This document shows positions 16,842-25,907 of a stretch of DNA of 37,422 bases, piece by piece (the stretch's first letter is position 1; every line of letters starts with the position of its first letter). Source of the stretch: Synechococcaceae cyanobacterium SM2_3_2 (GTDB lineage Bacteria > Cyanobacteriota > Cyanobacteriia > Thermostichales > Thermostichaceae). The stretch is taken from contig JAAUUM010000015.1 of assembly GCA_012031565.1 (NCBI GenBank), forward strand, positions 1-37,422, given 5' to 3'. Below the pieces are notes generated by a model. The model was not told where the DNA came from, made no database searches, and saw only the letters and a program-made list of their open reading frames with translations. The translations under genes and the position numbers were made by a program.

Positions 16842-18830
16842 TCAAAAGGGGATGTCATCCTCGGGATCCCACTTGGGGTCAGGCCGGAAGTCAGATTCAG
16901 GGGGGCTGGCTTTATGGAAAACAGGCGGTAAGGGCTGGGGCTGGAGTGGCGGCAGGGATCCCTCATCGAAGTTGTCTGGGGGATCCCCAAACATCTCTGG
17001 CTCCACAGGCAAATCCCCCGGTAGGACTGCGGGATCCTCATCTGCTTGATCTGAATCTGCTTGATCTGAGATCACCGTGCCATTAAAAAAGTCAGCAAAT
17101 CGCTTCACGGCCTGCTCAAGATCGTCGGAGACCAAGCTAGCGCCTAGAGCTGGTGAGGAAAGGGGAGGTGCTTTCGGTGAACTAGTGACAGGCGAAGTAG
17201 GTGCTGGGGGGGGCGGAATTGGAGGGGGGAAGGGATCCCGGTCGATTGGGGCAGGACTGATGGGGGGCGGTGGAGAGATCTGGCTAGCTCCCGGCTTGGC
17301 CACCTCAAATCGGATCTCGACAGAACGCCCCAACAGCGCCTCAACTGCCTGTTGCACTTCCCCATGGCTGGATTTAACTTTGGTGACGAACCCGGAGGAT
17401 GGAAAGCCAATCACCACGGAGCTAGGGGTCTCTGTCATAATCTGCCCCATCCGAAGGCGAGCCGATGCCACAGGGGAGAGTCCTGCTAAGAAAGTATGCC
17501 AATGCTGGTGGAGGGTTATGGCCGGGGTGGCTGAGGGGGTAACAGTCGGTGACTCTACCGTAGGCTGGGGTGGGCTAGGTAATGGGATAGCTGGCGGGGT
17601 ACCTGGGGTTGACTGGGGGATGGATGTAGACGTAGCAGTTGCACTGGGAGTTGCACTTGGCGTTGCACTAGCAGGGGCAGGCAGGGGCTGAGGAGGGCTG
17701 GGGGTAATTCTGGCGGGAGCAGATGGAGCTGAAACCACAGCAGTCGCAGGATTTTCTAACAGCCCCATCAGGGTGATTTCTAGCCATAGCCGCGGCTGAC
17801 CGCTTTGGCGAAGCTGAGGTTCTGCCTGCCGCAAGTGCGACTGGGTGTGCAATAGATATTCAATGTCATAGTCGGGCATTCGTTGCAGGATGGCTTCCCA
17901 GGTCGGCTGGGTCAGGGCCACCATCTCCCGACGTTGGGGAGCAGTCTTGGCCAGAGCCAGATCGCGGTAGAAAGCGGCCAGATTTTGTAACACTAACAAG
18001 GGTTCCTTGCCTGCATCCATCAACTGGCGGGTTTGGCTCAACACTTGCTCGGGATCCCGGTGAGTAATGGCATCCGTCAAAGCTAGTAAATGTTGCTCTG
18101 GCACGGATCCCACCAGATCCCAGACAGCATCCACCTCGATGGTGCCATCCAACAAACTCAGCTGATCTAATAGAGCCTCGGCGTCCCGCAAGCCCCCCTG
18201 CGAGATTTGGGCGATCAGGTTAAGGGTTTCAGTCGTGGCCGGGATCCCTTCGCTGTGGGCGATATGGGCCAGATGGGCCACCATTGCTTCTAGGGGAATG
18301 CGGCGATAGTCGAACCGCTGACAGCGAGAGATCACGGTGGGCAAGACCCGCTGGGGATCCGTGGTGGCCAAGACAAACACCACCCGATCCGGCGGTTCCT
18401 CCAAGGTTTTGAGCAGAGCATTAAAAGCTGAGGTGCTGAGCATGTGGCATTCATCCACCACATAGACTTTGTAACGGCTGCTGACGGGAGAAAACTGGAC
18501 ACGCTCGATCAGCTCCCGAATGTTATCGACCCCGGTATTGCTGGCAGCATCGATCTCGATCACATCCAGGGCAGTGCCCCGTGTAATGGAGCGACATTGA
18601 TCGCAAATGCCACAGGGTTCGGGGGTGGGGCCGTTGACGCAGTTGAGGGATTTAGCCAGAATCCGGGCGCTGGAGGTTTTGCCGGTGCCACGAGGGCCAC
18701 AAAAAAGGTAAGCCGGGGCGATCCGTCCTTTGCGAATAGCATTGGACAGGGTGGCCACCACCGCCGATTGGCCCACCACATCGGCAAATCGCTGGGGACG
18801 ATATTTCAGATGAAGAGGTTCATAAGCCAT
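16842..18830 (-). CDS. dnaX: DNA polymerase III subunit gamma/tau
   Basis: Clamp-loader ATPase of the replicative polymerase. The AAA+ core (about 1-370) contains Walker A GPRGTGKTSS (45-54), four zinc-binding Cys in CVNGPTPEPCGICDQC (about 64-79), Walker B VVDECHM, sensor 1 FVLATTDPQ and sensor 2 QGGLRDAEALL. A Pro/Ser/Thr/Ala-rich linker (about 375-450) carries an ATPSATPSATATSTS run. A tau-specific region follows (about 450-530), then a second Pro-rich segment and an acidic tail. At 662 residues it is of full tau length. I see no intein and no obvious A-rich slippery site for a short gamma form. Start MAYEPLHLKYRPQRF is the family consensus. Confidence 0.96.
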   Translation of the reverse strand: MAYEPLHLKYRPQRFADVVGQSAVVATLSNAIRKGRIAPAYLFCGPRGTGKTSSARILAKSLNCVNGPTPEPCGICDQCRSITRGTALDVIEIDAASNTGVDNIRELIERVQFSPVSSRYKVYVVDECHMLSTSAFNALLKTLEEPPDRVVFVLATTDPQRVLPTVISRCQRFDYRRIPLEAMVAHLAHIAHSEGIPATTETLNLIAQISQGGLRDAEALLDQLSLLDGTIEVDAVWDLVGSVPEQHLLALTDAITHRDPEQVLSQTRQLMDAGKEPLLVLQNLAAFYRDLALAKTAPQRREMVALTQPTWEAILQRMPDYDIEYLLHTQSHLRQAEPQLRQSGQPRLWLEITLMGLLENPATAVVSAPSAPARITPSPPQPLPAPASATPSATPSATATSTSIPQSTPGTPPAIPLPSPPQPTVESPTVTPSATPAITLHQHWHTFLAGLSPVASARLRMGQIMTETPSSVVIGFPSSGFVTKVKSSHGEVQQAVEALLGRSVEIRFEVAKPGASQISPPPPISPAPIDRDPFPPPIPPPPAPTSPVTSSPKAPPLSSPALGASLVSDDLEQAVKRFADFFNGTVISDQADSDQADEDPAVLPGDLPVEPEMFGDPPDNFDEGSLPPLQPQPLPPVFHKASPPESDFRPDPKWDPEDDIPF
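17041..17070 (-). repeat. 15-bp tandem duplication in dnaX
   Basis: TCTGCTTGATCTGAA/G occurs twice in tandem (17041-17055, 17056-17070; one mismatch at the end), encoding the duplicated SDQAD-SDQAD in the acidic linker of tau. It keeps the frame. Confidence 0.9.
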
Positions 18831-19146
18831 GACGATTGCAGGGATCCAGGTGGCAAGAAAAAGGCTGTGATCGCAGATGCCTTCAGCATGACAGATGGTT
18901 TAACTCAGGGATCCCGAAGAGACGACAGGTTGGAGCCATGAGGGATCCTGCATTCAAACGCTTCTTGATTTACTCTCTGTGCCACTCGACCTTCATTTGA
19001 TCAAACCCTCAGTTACGTTGCTGATATTTCCCAACAAGATAGGATTTTCCCGTCCAGGGAAACCAGATTTGGCTAGAGCCTATCGTCAAATCAACAAAAA
19101 TGTCGTAAGGCAGGCAAAATGAGACTAGGCAGTAATCGATTTCTCC
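18831..19146. other. Intergenic region between dnaX and the CHASE kinase
   Basis: These 316 bases hold two GGATCC copies but no gene, RNA or repeat that I can support. Part must be the dnaX promoter, since dnaX starts at 18830 on the minus strand. Confidence 0.4.
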
Positions 19147-20865
19147 TTAATCTACCCTTGGAATAGTGACGATAAATGTGGTGCCAGATCCTAAAGAGGA
19201 CTCAAATGCAATGGTTCCTTGATGAAGAAACGCGCAGGTTTGAACCACCGCTAGCCCTAATCCCGTCCCTGGAATATCCCCCACATTGGATCCCCGGTAA
19301 AAAGTATTGAAAAGATGGGCTTGATCCGACTCTGGGATCCCGATACCTTGATCCCGAATTTTGATCCAGATGTGGGTCTGATCGCAGGTGAGACTGAAAA
19401 GAATGGATCCCTTTTGAGGAGAATACTTCAGCGCATTGGACACCAAATTGACCACGATTGACTGGATTAACTTGGGATCCACAAAGACTTTCTGACAGGC
19501 TTGATCTAGGCAAATATCAATATCATGGGGATCCTCCAGACTGCTTTGTACCGCTTCAATCCACTGATTACACAACACTGTCAAATTGACCAATTCGGGC
19601 GAAAAGGCCAACTTGCCTGCTTCAGCCCGATTGAGGGTGAGCAGATCATTCAACAGCTGTGTCATCAATTTGGCTGATGAACGAATCCGGCCATAGATTT
19701 TGCTCAATTGGTCTGGCGAGAGTCGATTGGATTCCAACGATTGAGCCGAAATCAAGATCGTGCTGAGGGGGGTGCGTAGCTCATGGGAGGCCATGGCAAA
19801 GATCTTCTGTTTCAGATCGCTGAGTTGGCGAGCCTGCACCAATTCTGTCTGGGCTCGCCGCAGATATTCAAAGATCATTAAAGTCAGAGCTGCCCCCATC
19901 ATCAAGGTGGCGATTGCTGCCACAGGCATGATCCACCGATCCGCAGGCGTTTGAAACTGCACCCGCCATTCTCGCCCCGCCACCTCCAACGTCTGAGTAC
20001 AGGATTGGGGGCAAAGGTAAGACTGATGCCAAGAAACAGGATCCTGTCTCTCCCTGTCCACCTGAACCCTCTTGGTGTCAGCATCATAGTGGCCCAGATA
20101 TTGCTGAGCTGCTGAGGCGGTTTGATCATAAAGGTCAAAATCAATATCAACGCTCAGATCCGTCAGGGCTTCTTGCACCACATCGGAAACCCGAAATACC
20201 CCCAGCAGATAGCCCTGAAACAGATCGCCGTTGAGCTGGGATCCATAGAGGGGTAAAAACACCAAAAAGCCAAACTGGTCAGCCGGTTCTTGCACCAAAC
20301 GAATCCGAGCTGAAGCCACAATCTGTCGGGTTTGGCGGGCGGTCTCTAGAGCTTGGCGACGGGTCAGATCGGAGGCCAAATCAAAACCCACCGCCACCTC
20401 ATTGCCCGCCAGGGGTTGCACATAGGTCACGGGCACATAGTAGGGGCGACGGGCGGCACGACTCAATTGCCCATCGAAAGAACGCTCCGTGATGCGAAAT
20501 CCTGATATGCCTAAGGTTTGCATCTCCCGCTCGAACAAATCTCGGGTGGCATCCGGCACAAAGGGAGCCCATTCCAACGCTTGGATCCCTGGGTAAGTAT
20601 CGAGGGCACGGGCCACAAACCGGGCAAACTCCTCGGGACTGACCCGCAGCTCTGCGACCTGATAAAAATCCCCCATCGCCAGCAGGACTTCGGTATAGCG
20701 GTTGAGATTGCGCTGCAAAGCGGTGGCAAGATTGTCAATCCGCTGCTGAAACTGGAGGCGATGATTGGCCACCTCACGACTGGCCACTAGCCATGTTGCT
20801 GCACTGGTGATGCCAAACCCCACCATCAAGGTCAGAGGCAACCATCGTGTTGTTTTGCTAGCCAT
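19147..20865 (-). CDS. CHASE-domain sensor histidine kinase
   Basis: Membrane-bound sensor kinase of 572 residues. A first TM helix (about 9-27) is followed by an extracytoplasmic CHASE domain (about 75-270; RALDTYPGIQALEWAPFV and FLPLYGSQ are typical), a second TM helix (about 325-346, VAAIATLMMGAALTLMIFEYL), HisKA with the phosphoacceptor His in MASHELRTPLSTIL, and an ATPase domain with N box LVSNALKYSP, G1 IRDQGIGIP and G2 GTGLGLAVVQ. All motifs are intact, unlike the other two kinase systems here. CHASE domains bind small extracellular ligands; the ligand is unknown. No response regulator is adjacent, so it is an orphan. Start MASKTTRWLPL is plausible. Confidence 0.93.
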   Translation of the reverse strand: MASKTTRWLPLTLMVGFGITSAATWLVASREVANHRLQFQQRIDNLATALQRNLNRYTEVLLAMGDFYQVAELRVSPEEFARFVARALDTYPGIQALEWAPFVPDATRDLFEREMQTLGISGFRITERSFDGQLSRAARRPYYVPVTYVQPLAGNEVAVGFDLASDLTRRQALETARQTRQIVASARIRLVQEPADQFGFLVFLPLYGSQLNGDLFQGYLLGVFRVSDVVQEALTDLSVDIDFDLYDQTASAAQQYLGHYDADTKRVQVDRERQDPVSWHQSYLCPQSCTQTLEVAGREWRVQFQTPADRWIMPVAAIATLMMGAALTLMIFEYLRRAQTELVQARQLSDLKQKIFAMASHELRTPLSTILISAQSLESNRLSPDQLSKIYGRIRSSAKLMTQLLNDLLTLNRAEAGKLAFSPELVNLTVLCNQWIEAVQSSLEDPHDIDICLDQACQKVFVDPKLIQSIVVNLVSNALKYSPQKGSILFSLTCDQTHIWIKIRDQGIGIPESDQAHLFNTFYRGSNVGDIPGTGLGLAVVQTCAFLHQGTIAFESSLGSGTTFIVTIPRVD

Positions 20866-21035
20866 GCCAACCTTAAATTTCAGGATCCCGCGTCCCTGAA
20901 TTTGTTCACCATAGACAGAAAAGTAGTTTTATTTCGTAGTGTTTGACACGGAAGTGGGTCATACTGAGAACTACACCACAGGCTCAGGATCCCTGACAAA
21001 CAAAGTTCACCATCAAAATTGATGAAATCGACGCA

Positions 21036-21057
21036 TCTTCCCGATTTCTTCCCGATT
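21036..21057 (+). repeat. 11-bp tandem duplication upstream of the ABC operon
   Basis: TCTTCCCGATT occurs twice in perfect tandem (21036-21046, 21047-21057) in the gap between the CHASE kinase and the substrate-binding protein gene. Confidence 0.8.
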
Positions 21058-21146
21058 TAGAGCCCAATTTCTTCACCCCTTTCTACTACAGTCTCAACAA
21101 GTTTTTCTCAGCCTAACGACTTGTTGCTACTCAGAAGGGACGACCG

Positions 21147-22805
21147 ATGAAACGACGGGATTTACTCAAGCAAGGCACTGTTTTTACCGCTGGGGTTTCG
21201 CTGGCCGCCCTTTTGGGATCCCGCCCTAGTGGACGCAATCGCGCCCTGGGTCAGGCTCCAGGCACAGCAACCCTGAGTGTGGTTCGGGGTGGCGGCTTCC
21301 CCAATGGTCTGGATCTGCACCAGGTGGGGGTCAATCGACCCGCCTATGGCACCTCCTGGGTGCTCTATGACCGCCTGCTCACCTTTGGCACCAAGACCCT
21401 GGCGGATGGATCCCTGTCCTATGACTACACCGTGCTGGAGCCAGAGTTGGCCGAAAGCTGGGAAGTGGCGGAGGATCAGATGTCAGCCACCTTCTTTTTG
21501 CGACAGGATGCCACCTTTCACAATGGATCCCCGGTCACAGCGCAGGATGTGAAATGGTCTTATGACCGGGCGGTCTCGGTGGGGGGGTTTGCCACCTTCC
21601 AAATGCAGGCGGGAGCCCTAATGGAACCGGAGCAGTTTGAGGTGGTGGATGACTACACCTTCAAGGTCAACTTTATCCGACCCGACAAGCTCACCTTGAT
21701 CGATATGGCGGTGCCCATCCCGGCCATCATCAACTCAGAATTAGTCAAGCCCCACCTCACCACCGAGGATCCCTGGGGATTGGCCTGGGTCAATGCCAAC
21801 GATGCTGGGGGGGGAGCCTACCAGCTCGAAACATTTGTGCCTGATGAGCGGGTGGTCTTGGTGCGGTTTGAGGACTGGAAGTCAGGGCCACTGCCGCAGA
21901 TTCAGCGGGTGATTGAATTAAATATCCCGGAGTCTGGCAACCGCCGCGCCCTGCTGGAACGGGGAGATGTGGATATCAACTTCGATGTGGCGGAGAAAGA
22001 CATCCAAGAGTTCATCGACATGGACAAGTTTACGGTGGTGGTCACCCCCATCGAAAATTGTCTCTACACCATCGATCTCAATACCCAGCCGGAATTGGCG
22101 GGCAGTCCCAACCCCTTCAGTGATGTCAAGGTGCGACAGGCGGTCTCGTTTGCGGTGCCCTACGAGGCGATCATGTCAACCGCTATGTATGGCCAAGGGG
22201 TGCCCATGTTTGGGGGTAGCAGCACCGAGCCCAGTTCAATCGAATGGCCGCAGCCTTTCCCCTACAGCACCGATATTGAAAAAGCCAAAGAACTCCTGGC
22301 AGAGTCGGGCTATCCCGATGGGTTTGAGACCACCTTGGCCTTTGATTTGGGCACACAAGAATGGGCTGAACCGATGTGCGTATTGATCCAAGAATCACTG
22401 GCTGAAATTGGTATTCAGGTCACACTTGAAAAAGTGCCCAGTTCAAATTTCCGAGCTGTTTTGGTGGAAAAAAGTCGGCCCATGATCTCCAACAACTTTG
22501 GGGGCTGGCTCAACTATCCCGATTACTTCTTTTTCTATGCCTATCACGGCAACAATGCCACGTTTAATGGCGGCGCTTATCAAAATCCTGAGATGGACGA
22601 GATGATCGATGCGGCTTTGGCTTCCTTTCCCGGGGATCCCGTCTATGAAGATAGCGTCAAAGGCTTTCTCAAAATAGCTTTTGAAGAAGCCCCCAAAGTG
22701 GTGATGGTACAGCCGGTTTTATCGGCGGTGATGCAGTCCACCATCGGCGGCTATCAATACTGGTTTCATCGCCAATTGGACTACCGCCAGCTGACCAAAG
22801 CCTAA
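21147..22805 (+). CDS. ABC importer substrate-binding protein, family 5 (peptide/nickel type)
   Basis: Periplasmic solute-binding protein of the DppA/OppA/NikA family, first gene of a complete importer operon. The N terminus MKRRDLLKQGTVFTAGVSLA is a twin-arginine (Tat) signal, so export is probably folded. Family signs are LAESWEVAEDQMSATFFLR (about 100-118), the SBP_bac_5 motif FHNGSPVTAQDVKWSYDRA (about 126-144) and VRQAVSFAVPYEAI (about 330-343). At 552 residues it has usual length. A Shine-Dalgarno-like AGAAGGGA precedes ATG 21147. The ligand could be a peptide, opine, nickel chelate or sugar derivative; sequence does not decide. Confidence 0.93.
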   Translation: MKRRDLLKQGTVFTAGVSLAALLGSRPSGRNRALGQAPGTATLSVVRGGGFPNGLDLHQVGVNRPAYGTSWVLYDRLLTFGTKTLADGSLSYDYTVLEPELAESWEVAEDQMSATFFLRQDATFHNGSPVTAQDVKWSYDRAVSVGGFATFQMQAGALMEPEQFEVVDDYTFKVNFIRPDKLTLIDMAVPIPAIINSELVKPHLTTEDPWGLAWVNANDAGGGAYQLETFVPDERVVLVRFEDWKSGPLPQIQRVIELNIPESGNRRALLERGDVDINFDVAEKDIQEFIDMDKFTVVVTPIENCLYTIDLNTQPELAGSPNPFSDVKVRQAVSFAVPYEAIMSTAMYGQGVPMFGGSSTEPSSIEWPQPFPYSTDIEKAKELLAESGYPDGFETTLAFDLGTQEWAEPMCVLIQESLAEIGIQVTLEKVPSSNFRAVLVEKSRPMISNNFGGWLNYPDYFFFYAYHGNNATFNGGAYQNPEMDEMIDAALASFPGDPVYEDSVKGFLKIAFEEAPKVVMVQPVLSAVMQSTIGGYQYWFHRQLDYRQLTKA

Positions 22806-22811
22806 AGGCAG

Positions 22812-22843
22812 CCTGAGGGGATCCCGCTTCAATCGACCTCAGG
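22812..22843 (+). terminator. Hairpin between binding-protein and permease genes
   Basis: CCTGAGG (22812-22818) and CCTCAGG (22837-22843) form a 7-bp stem in the 85-base gap after the binding protein, and two GGATCC palindromes lie inside and just after it. Such intercistronic hairpins often stabilise the abundant binding-protein mRNA or cut down read-through into the permeases. No T run follows, so it is probably a partial terminator or RNA stabiliser. Confidence 0.4.
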
Positions 22844-22890
22844 GATCCCTAGCTTTAGGGTGCCTGCCTCATCTTCAGGAGAATCTGTTT

Positions 22891-23919
22891 ATGTCTCGTC
22901 CCACCCTGGTCAAGACCGTTGCCCAACGGGTTTTGGATGCCATCCCCAGCATCATTGGGGTGATCATCATCACCTTTCTCTTGGCCCGCGCCCTACCAGG
23001 GGATCCCGCTGCCTATTTTGCCGGAGCGGCGGCTTCTCAAGAGGCCATCGACCAAATTCGCGTCACGTTGGGTCTAGATCGCAGTGTACCGGAGCAGTTT
23101 TTGATCTATATCGGCGATCTGGTGCAGGGGGACTGGGGTAACTCCCTCACCACGGGCCAGCCGGTCTTGACAGATTTATCCCGCCGTTTGCCTGCTTCAT
23201 TGGAACTGACATTGGCGGGCTTGATTCTGGCCATCGCGGTGGCCTTGCCCCTGGGGGTGCTGGCGGCGACCCGTCCGGGATCCTGGATGGATCATGCGGT
23301 GCGGGTCTTGGGCACAGCCGGGGTATCGTTGCCCACCTTCTTCACCGGGCTGCTGCTGATCTATGTGCTCTATTTTCGCCTGGGTTGGGCTCCTGCCCCG
23401 CTGGGTCGGCTGGGATTATTCGACTCTCCACCGCCTGGGGTGACGGGCCTGTATCTGATCGATAGCTTGCTGGCCAGACAGTGGGGCACTTTTGGGGCGG
23501 CTTTTCGGCAGCTGATCTTGCCCGCCGTCACCTTGGGGCTATTTGCCCTGGCTCCTTTGGCCCGCGTCACACGGGCGTCGATGCTGGGGATCCTATCGGG
23601 TGATTTCATCCGCACAGCCGTGGCCAGTGGTCTCTCTCCACGGATGATCCTGTTTGGCTATGCCTTTCGCAATGCCATGTTGCCGGTGCTGACCACCTTG
23701 GGCATCGTCTTCTCGTTTTTGTTGGGGGCCAACGTGCTGGTGGAAAAGGTCTTTGCTTGGCCCGGAATTGGATCCTATGCGGTCTCGGCTCTGGTGGCTT
23801 CAGACTATGCCCCGGTGCAGGGCTTTGTGCTGACCATGTCGTTGTTGTATATCGCCCTCAACCTCGCCTTGGATATTCTCTATACCGCCGTGGATCCCCG
23901 TGCAGGAGCAGACGCATGA
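22891..23919 (+). CDS. ABC importer permease, DppB type
   Basis: First of two inner-membrane permeases of the importer. The 342-residue protein starts with the family helix RVLDAIPSIIGVIIITFLLA (about 10-29), includes the hallmark ALPGDPAAYF and LGLDRSVPEQFLIYIGDL, and has the EAA cytoplasmic loop in GLSPRMILFGYAFRNAMLPV (about 250-269) that contacts the ATPase. Six TM helices are expected. ATG 22891 lies after AGGAGA. Its last codons overlap the next permease by four bases (ATGA). Confidence 0.93.
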   Translation: MSRPTLVKTVAQRVLDAIPSIIGVIIITFLLARALPGDPAAYFAGAAASQEAIDQIRVTLGLDRSVPEQFLIYIGDLVQGDWGNSLTTGQPVLTDLSRRLPASLELTLAGLILAIAVALPLGVLAATRPGSWMDHAVRVLGTAGVSLPTFFTGLLLIYVLYFRLGWAPAPLGRLGLFDSPPPGVTGLYLIDSLLARQWGTFGAAFRQLILPAVTLGLFALAPLARVTRASMLGILSGDFIRTAVASGLSPRMILFGYAFRNAMLPVLTTLGIVFSFLLGANVLVEKVFAWPGIGSYAVSALVASDYAPVQGFVLTMSLLYIALNLALDILYTAVDPRAGADA

Positions 23920-24761
23920 GCCTTAGCCTTACCCATGCTCGCTATGTGATGAGCGAGAACAAAGTCACGTTTGGAGCTTTTGCTCTGTTTTTCCTCTTGG
24001 TCTTGTTTGCGCTGTTTGGGAGTGCCATCGCCCCCTACAACCCCTTGGCCAGCGACGCCAGCATTGCCCTTAGCCCCCCCTCTTGGGGACACTGGTTTGG
24101 CACCGATCAGCTGGGCCGAGATGTGCTCAGCCGAGTCATGGTGGCCACCCGTCTCGATCTGGGCATCGCTCTGGCGGCGGTGCTGTTGTCCTTTGGATTG
24201 GGCAGCGCTATGGGGGTCTCAGCGGGCTATTACGGTGGCTGGTGGGATCGCATCGTCAGCCGCATCATCGACACCATCATGGCCTTCCCGTTATTCATCT
24301 TGGCGATGGGCTTGGTGGCGGCTCTGGGCAATACTGTCGAGAACATCATCTATGCCACGGCCATCATCAACCTGCCCCTCTATGCGCGGGTGATTCGCTC
24401 GGAGGTGCTGGTGCGGCGCAAAGCGGGGTATGTGGAGGCAGCTCGCCTCAGTGGCAACCGCGACTGGCGGATCATGGCCTTCCATCTGTTTCCCAATGTG
24501 CTGCCGGTGATGATGGTTCACATCTCTCTGAATATGGGGTGGGCAATTTTGAATGCGGCGGGCCTCTCCTTCATTGGACTGGGGGTACGGCCTCCCACCG
24601 CCGAGTGGGGAATCATGGTGGCCGAAGGAGCCACCTACATCATTTCGGGAGAGTGGTGGATGGCGATGTTTCCCGGCTTGGTGCTGATGATCGCGGTGTT
24701 TTGCTTCAACTTGCTGGGGGATGGCCTGCGAGATTTGATCGATCCCCGGATGAGAACCTAG
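23916..24761 (+). CDS. ABC importer permease, DppC type
   Basis: Second permease of the importer. I start it at ATG 23916 (MSLSLTHARYVMSENK), which overlaps the preceding stop in an ATGA coupling site; the ORF track's start at 23757 lies inside the DppB gene. The 281-residue protein has the typical APYNPLASDA near the N terminus, FGTDQLGRDVLSRVMVATRL (about 62-81), and the EAA loop AARLSGNRDWRIMAFHLFPN. It ends in DGLRDLIDPRMRT, the conserved C terminus of this family. Confidence 0.93.
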   Translation: MSLSLTHARYVMSENKVTFGAFALFFLLVLFALFGSAIAPYNPLASDASIALSPPSWGHWFGTDQLGRDVLSRVMVATRLDLGIALAAVLLSFGLGSAMGVSAGYYGGWWDRIVSRIIDTIMAFPLFILAMGLVAALGNTVENIIYATAIINLPLYARVIRSEVLVRRKAGYVEAARLSGNRDWRIMAFHLFPNVLPVMMVHISLNMGWAILNAAGLSFIGLGVRPPTAEWGIMVAEGATYIISGEWWMAMFPGLVLMIAVFCFNLLGDGLRDLIDPRMRT

Positions 24762-24847
24762 AGATTTTGTTGTGAACAGGTTTTCCGACATCCTCCCCCC
24801 GTTTCAAAAAGAGACCTTGGGAACACAACACTTCACAGGAGTGGATC

Positions 24848-25852
24848 ATGTCATTACTCTCGGTAGACCAGCTTTCGGTTGAGTTTCGTACCCGCAGTGG
24901 GGTGGTGAGAGCCTTGGAGGATGTCAGCTTCACGGTCAATCGGGGCGAGACGGTGGCCTTGGTGGGGGAGAGCGGCTCGGGGAAATCTGTCACCGCCTTT
25001 ACCCTGATGGGGATCCTCGATCGGGCGGGCAGAGTCACCGCTGGCCAAGCGCTGTTTCGGGCTGACGGGAGCGAGATTGATTTACTCAAAGCCCCCGAAC
25101 GGCAACTGCGGCAGTTGCGGGGCAAAGATCTCTCCATGATCTTTCAAAATCCTCGCACGGCCCTCAATCCCATCCGCAAGGTGGGCAAGCAAATTGAGGA
25201 TGTCCTGCGGGCACATGCCGGACTGCCGACAGAGCAGCTCAAACCCCGCGCCATCGAGCTATTGGCCAGTGTCAGGATCCCGGATCCCGAGCGCCGCTAC
25301 AATGCCTACCCCTATGAATTGTCAGGCGGACTGTGCCAACGGATCATGATCGCTTTGGCGCTGGCCTGTGCCCCCAAGCTGCTGATTGCCGATGAGCCGA
25401 CCACAGGCTTGGATGTCACCACCCAGGCGACGGTGATGAATCTGATCCAAGAGTTGTCTCAGCAGTTTCAGATGGCCACCGTGTTGATCACCCATGATTT
25501 GGCCTTAGCGTCGGAGTACTGCGACCGCATTGTGGTCATGCACGCGGGCCATGTGGTGGAGCGTGCCCCCACCCATCGTTTATTTCGCCATCCGGCCCAT
25601 CCTTACACCGCCAAACTGATCGCCGCCACCCCAGAACCCCACAAAGGTTTTGCAGATCTGTTGCCGATCTTGGGCAATCTGCCGGACTTACGTTCGCCAT
25701 TGCTGCCCCCCTGCCGTTTTAGCCAGCGCTGCGAGCGGTTTACCTCCCTGTGTCAACAGGATCCCTTGCAACACCTTCAGATCGAACCGGAGCATGTGGT
25801 GTCCTGCTGGCATCCACTCGATGCCCAGACCTCTCAGCCTGTGGTGGCCTGA
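24848..25852 (+). CDS. ABC importer ATPase, DppD type
   Basis: First of two cytoplasmic ATPases powering the importer; 334 residues. Walker A is [10 protein letters not shown] (about 39-48), Q loop [12 protein letters not shown], signature LSGGLCQR (about 157-164), Walker [13 protein letters not shown] and switch His in [10 protein letters not shown]. The C-terminal oligopeptide-transporter domain has the family pattern [18 protein letters not shown], whose cysteines can bind an Fe-S cluster in this family. The signature Leu-Cys in place of the usual Met-Arg is mildly unusual. An AGGAG Shine-Dalgarno sequence precedes ATG 24848. Confidence 0.95.
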   Translation: MSLLSVDQLSVEFRTRSGVVRALEDVSFTVNRGETVALVGESGSGKSVTAFTLMGILDRAGRVTAGQALFRADGSEIDLLKAPERQLRQLRGKDLSMIFQNPRTALNPIRKVGKQIEDVLRAHAGLPTEQLKPRAIELLASVRIPDPERRYNAYPYELSGGLCQRIMIALALACAPKLLIADEPTTGLDVTTQATVMNLIQELSQQFQMATVLITHDLALASEYCDRIVVMHAGHVVERAPTHRLFRHPAHPYTAKLIAATPEPHKGFADLLPILGNLPDLRSPLLPPCRFSQRCERFTSLCQQDPLQHLQIEPEHVVSCWHPLDAQTSQPVVA

Positions 25853-25907
25853 TTCCCTTTGGTGCTACCAGTGCCCCTGGATCCCTGTCCTTTATTGGTG
25901 AACTGAC

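Noticed and set aside
23757-24761. Long start of the second permease as in the ORF track
   Set aside because: The first 53 codons overlap the DppB gene in another frame; the ATGA coupling start at 23916 fits the family.
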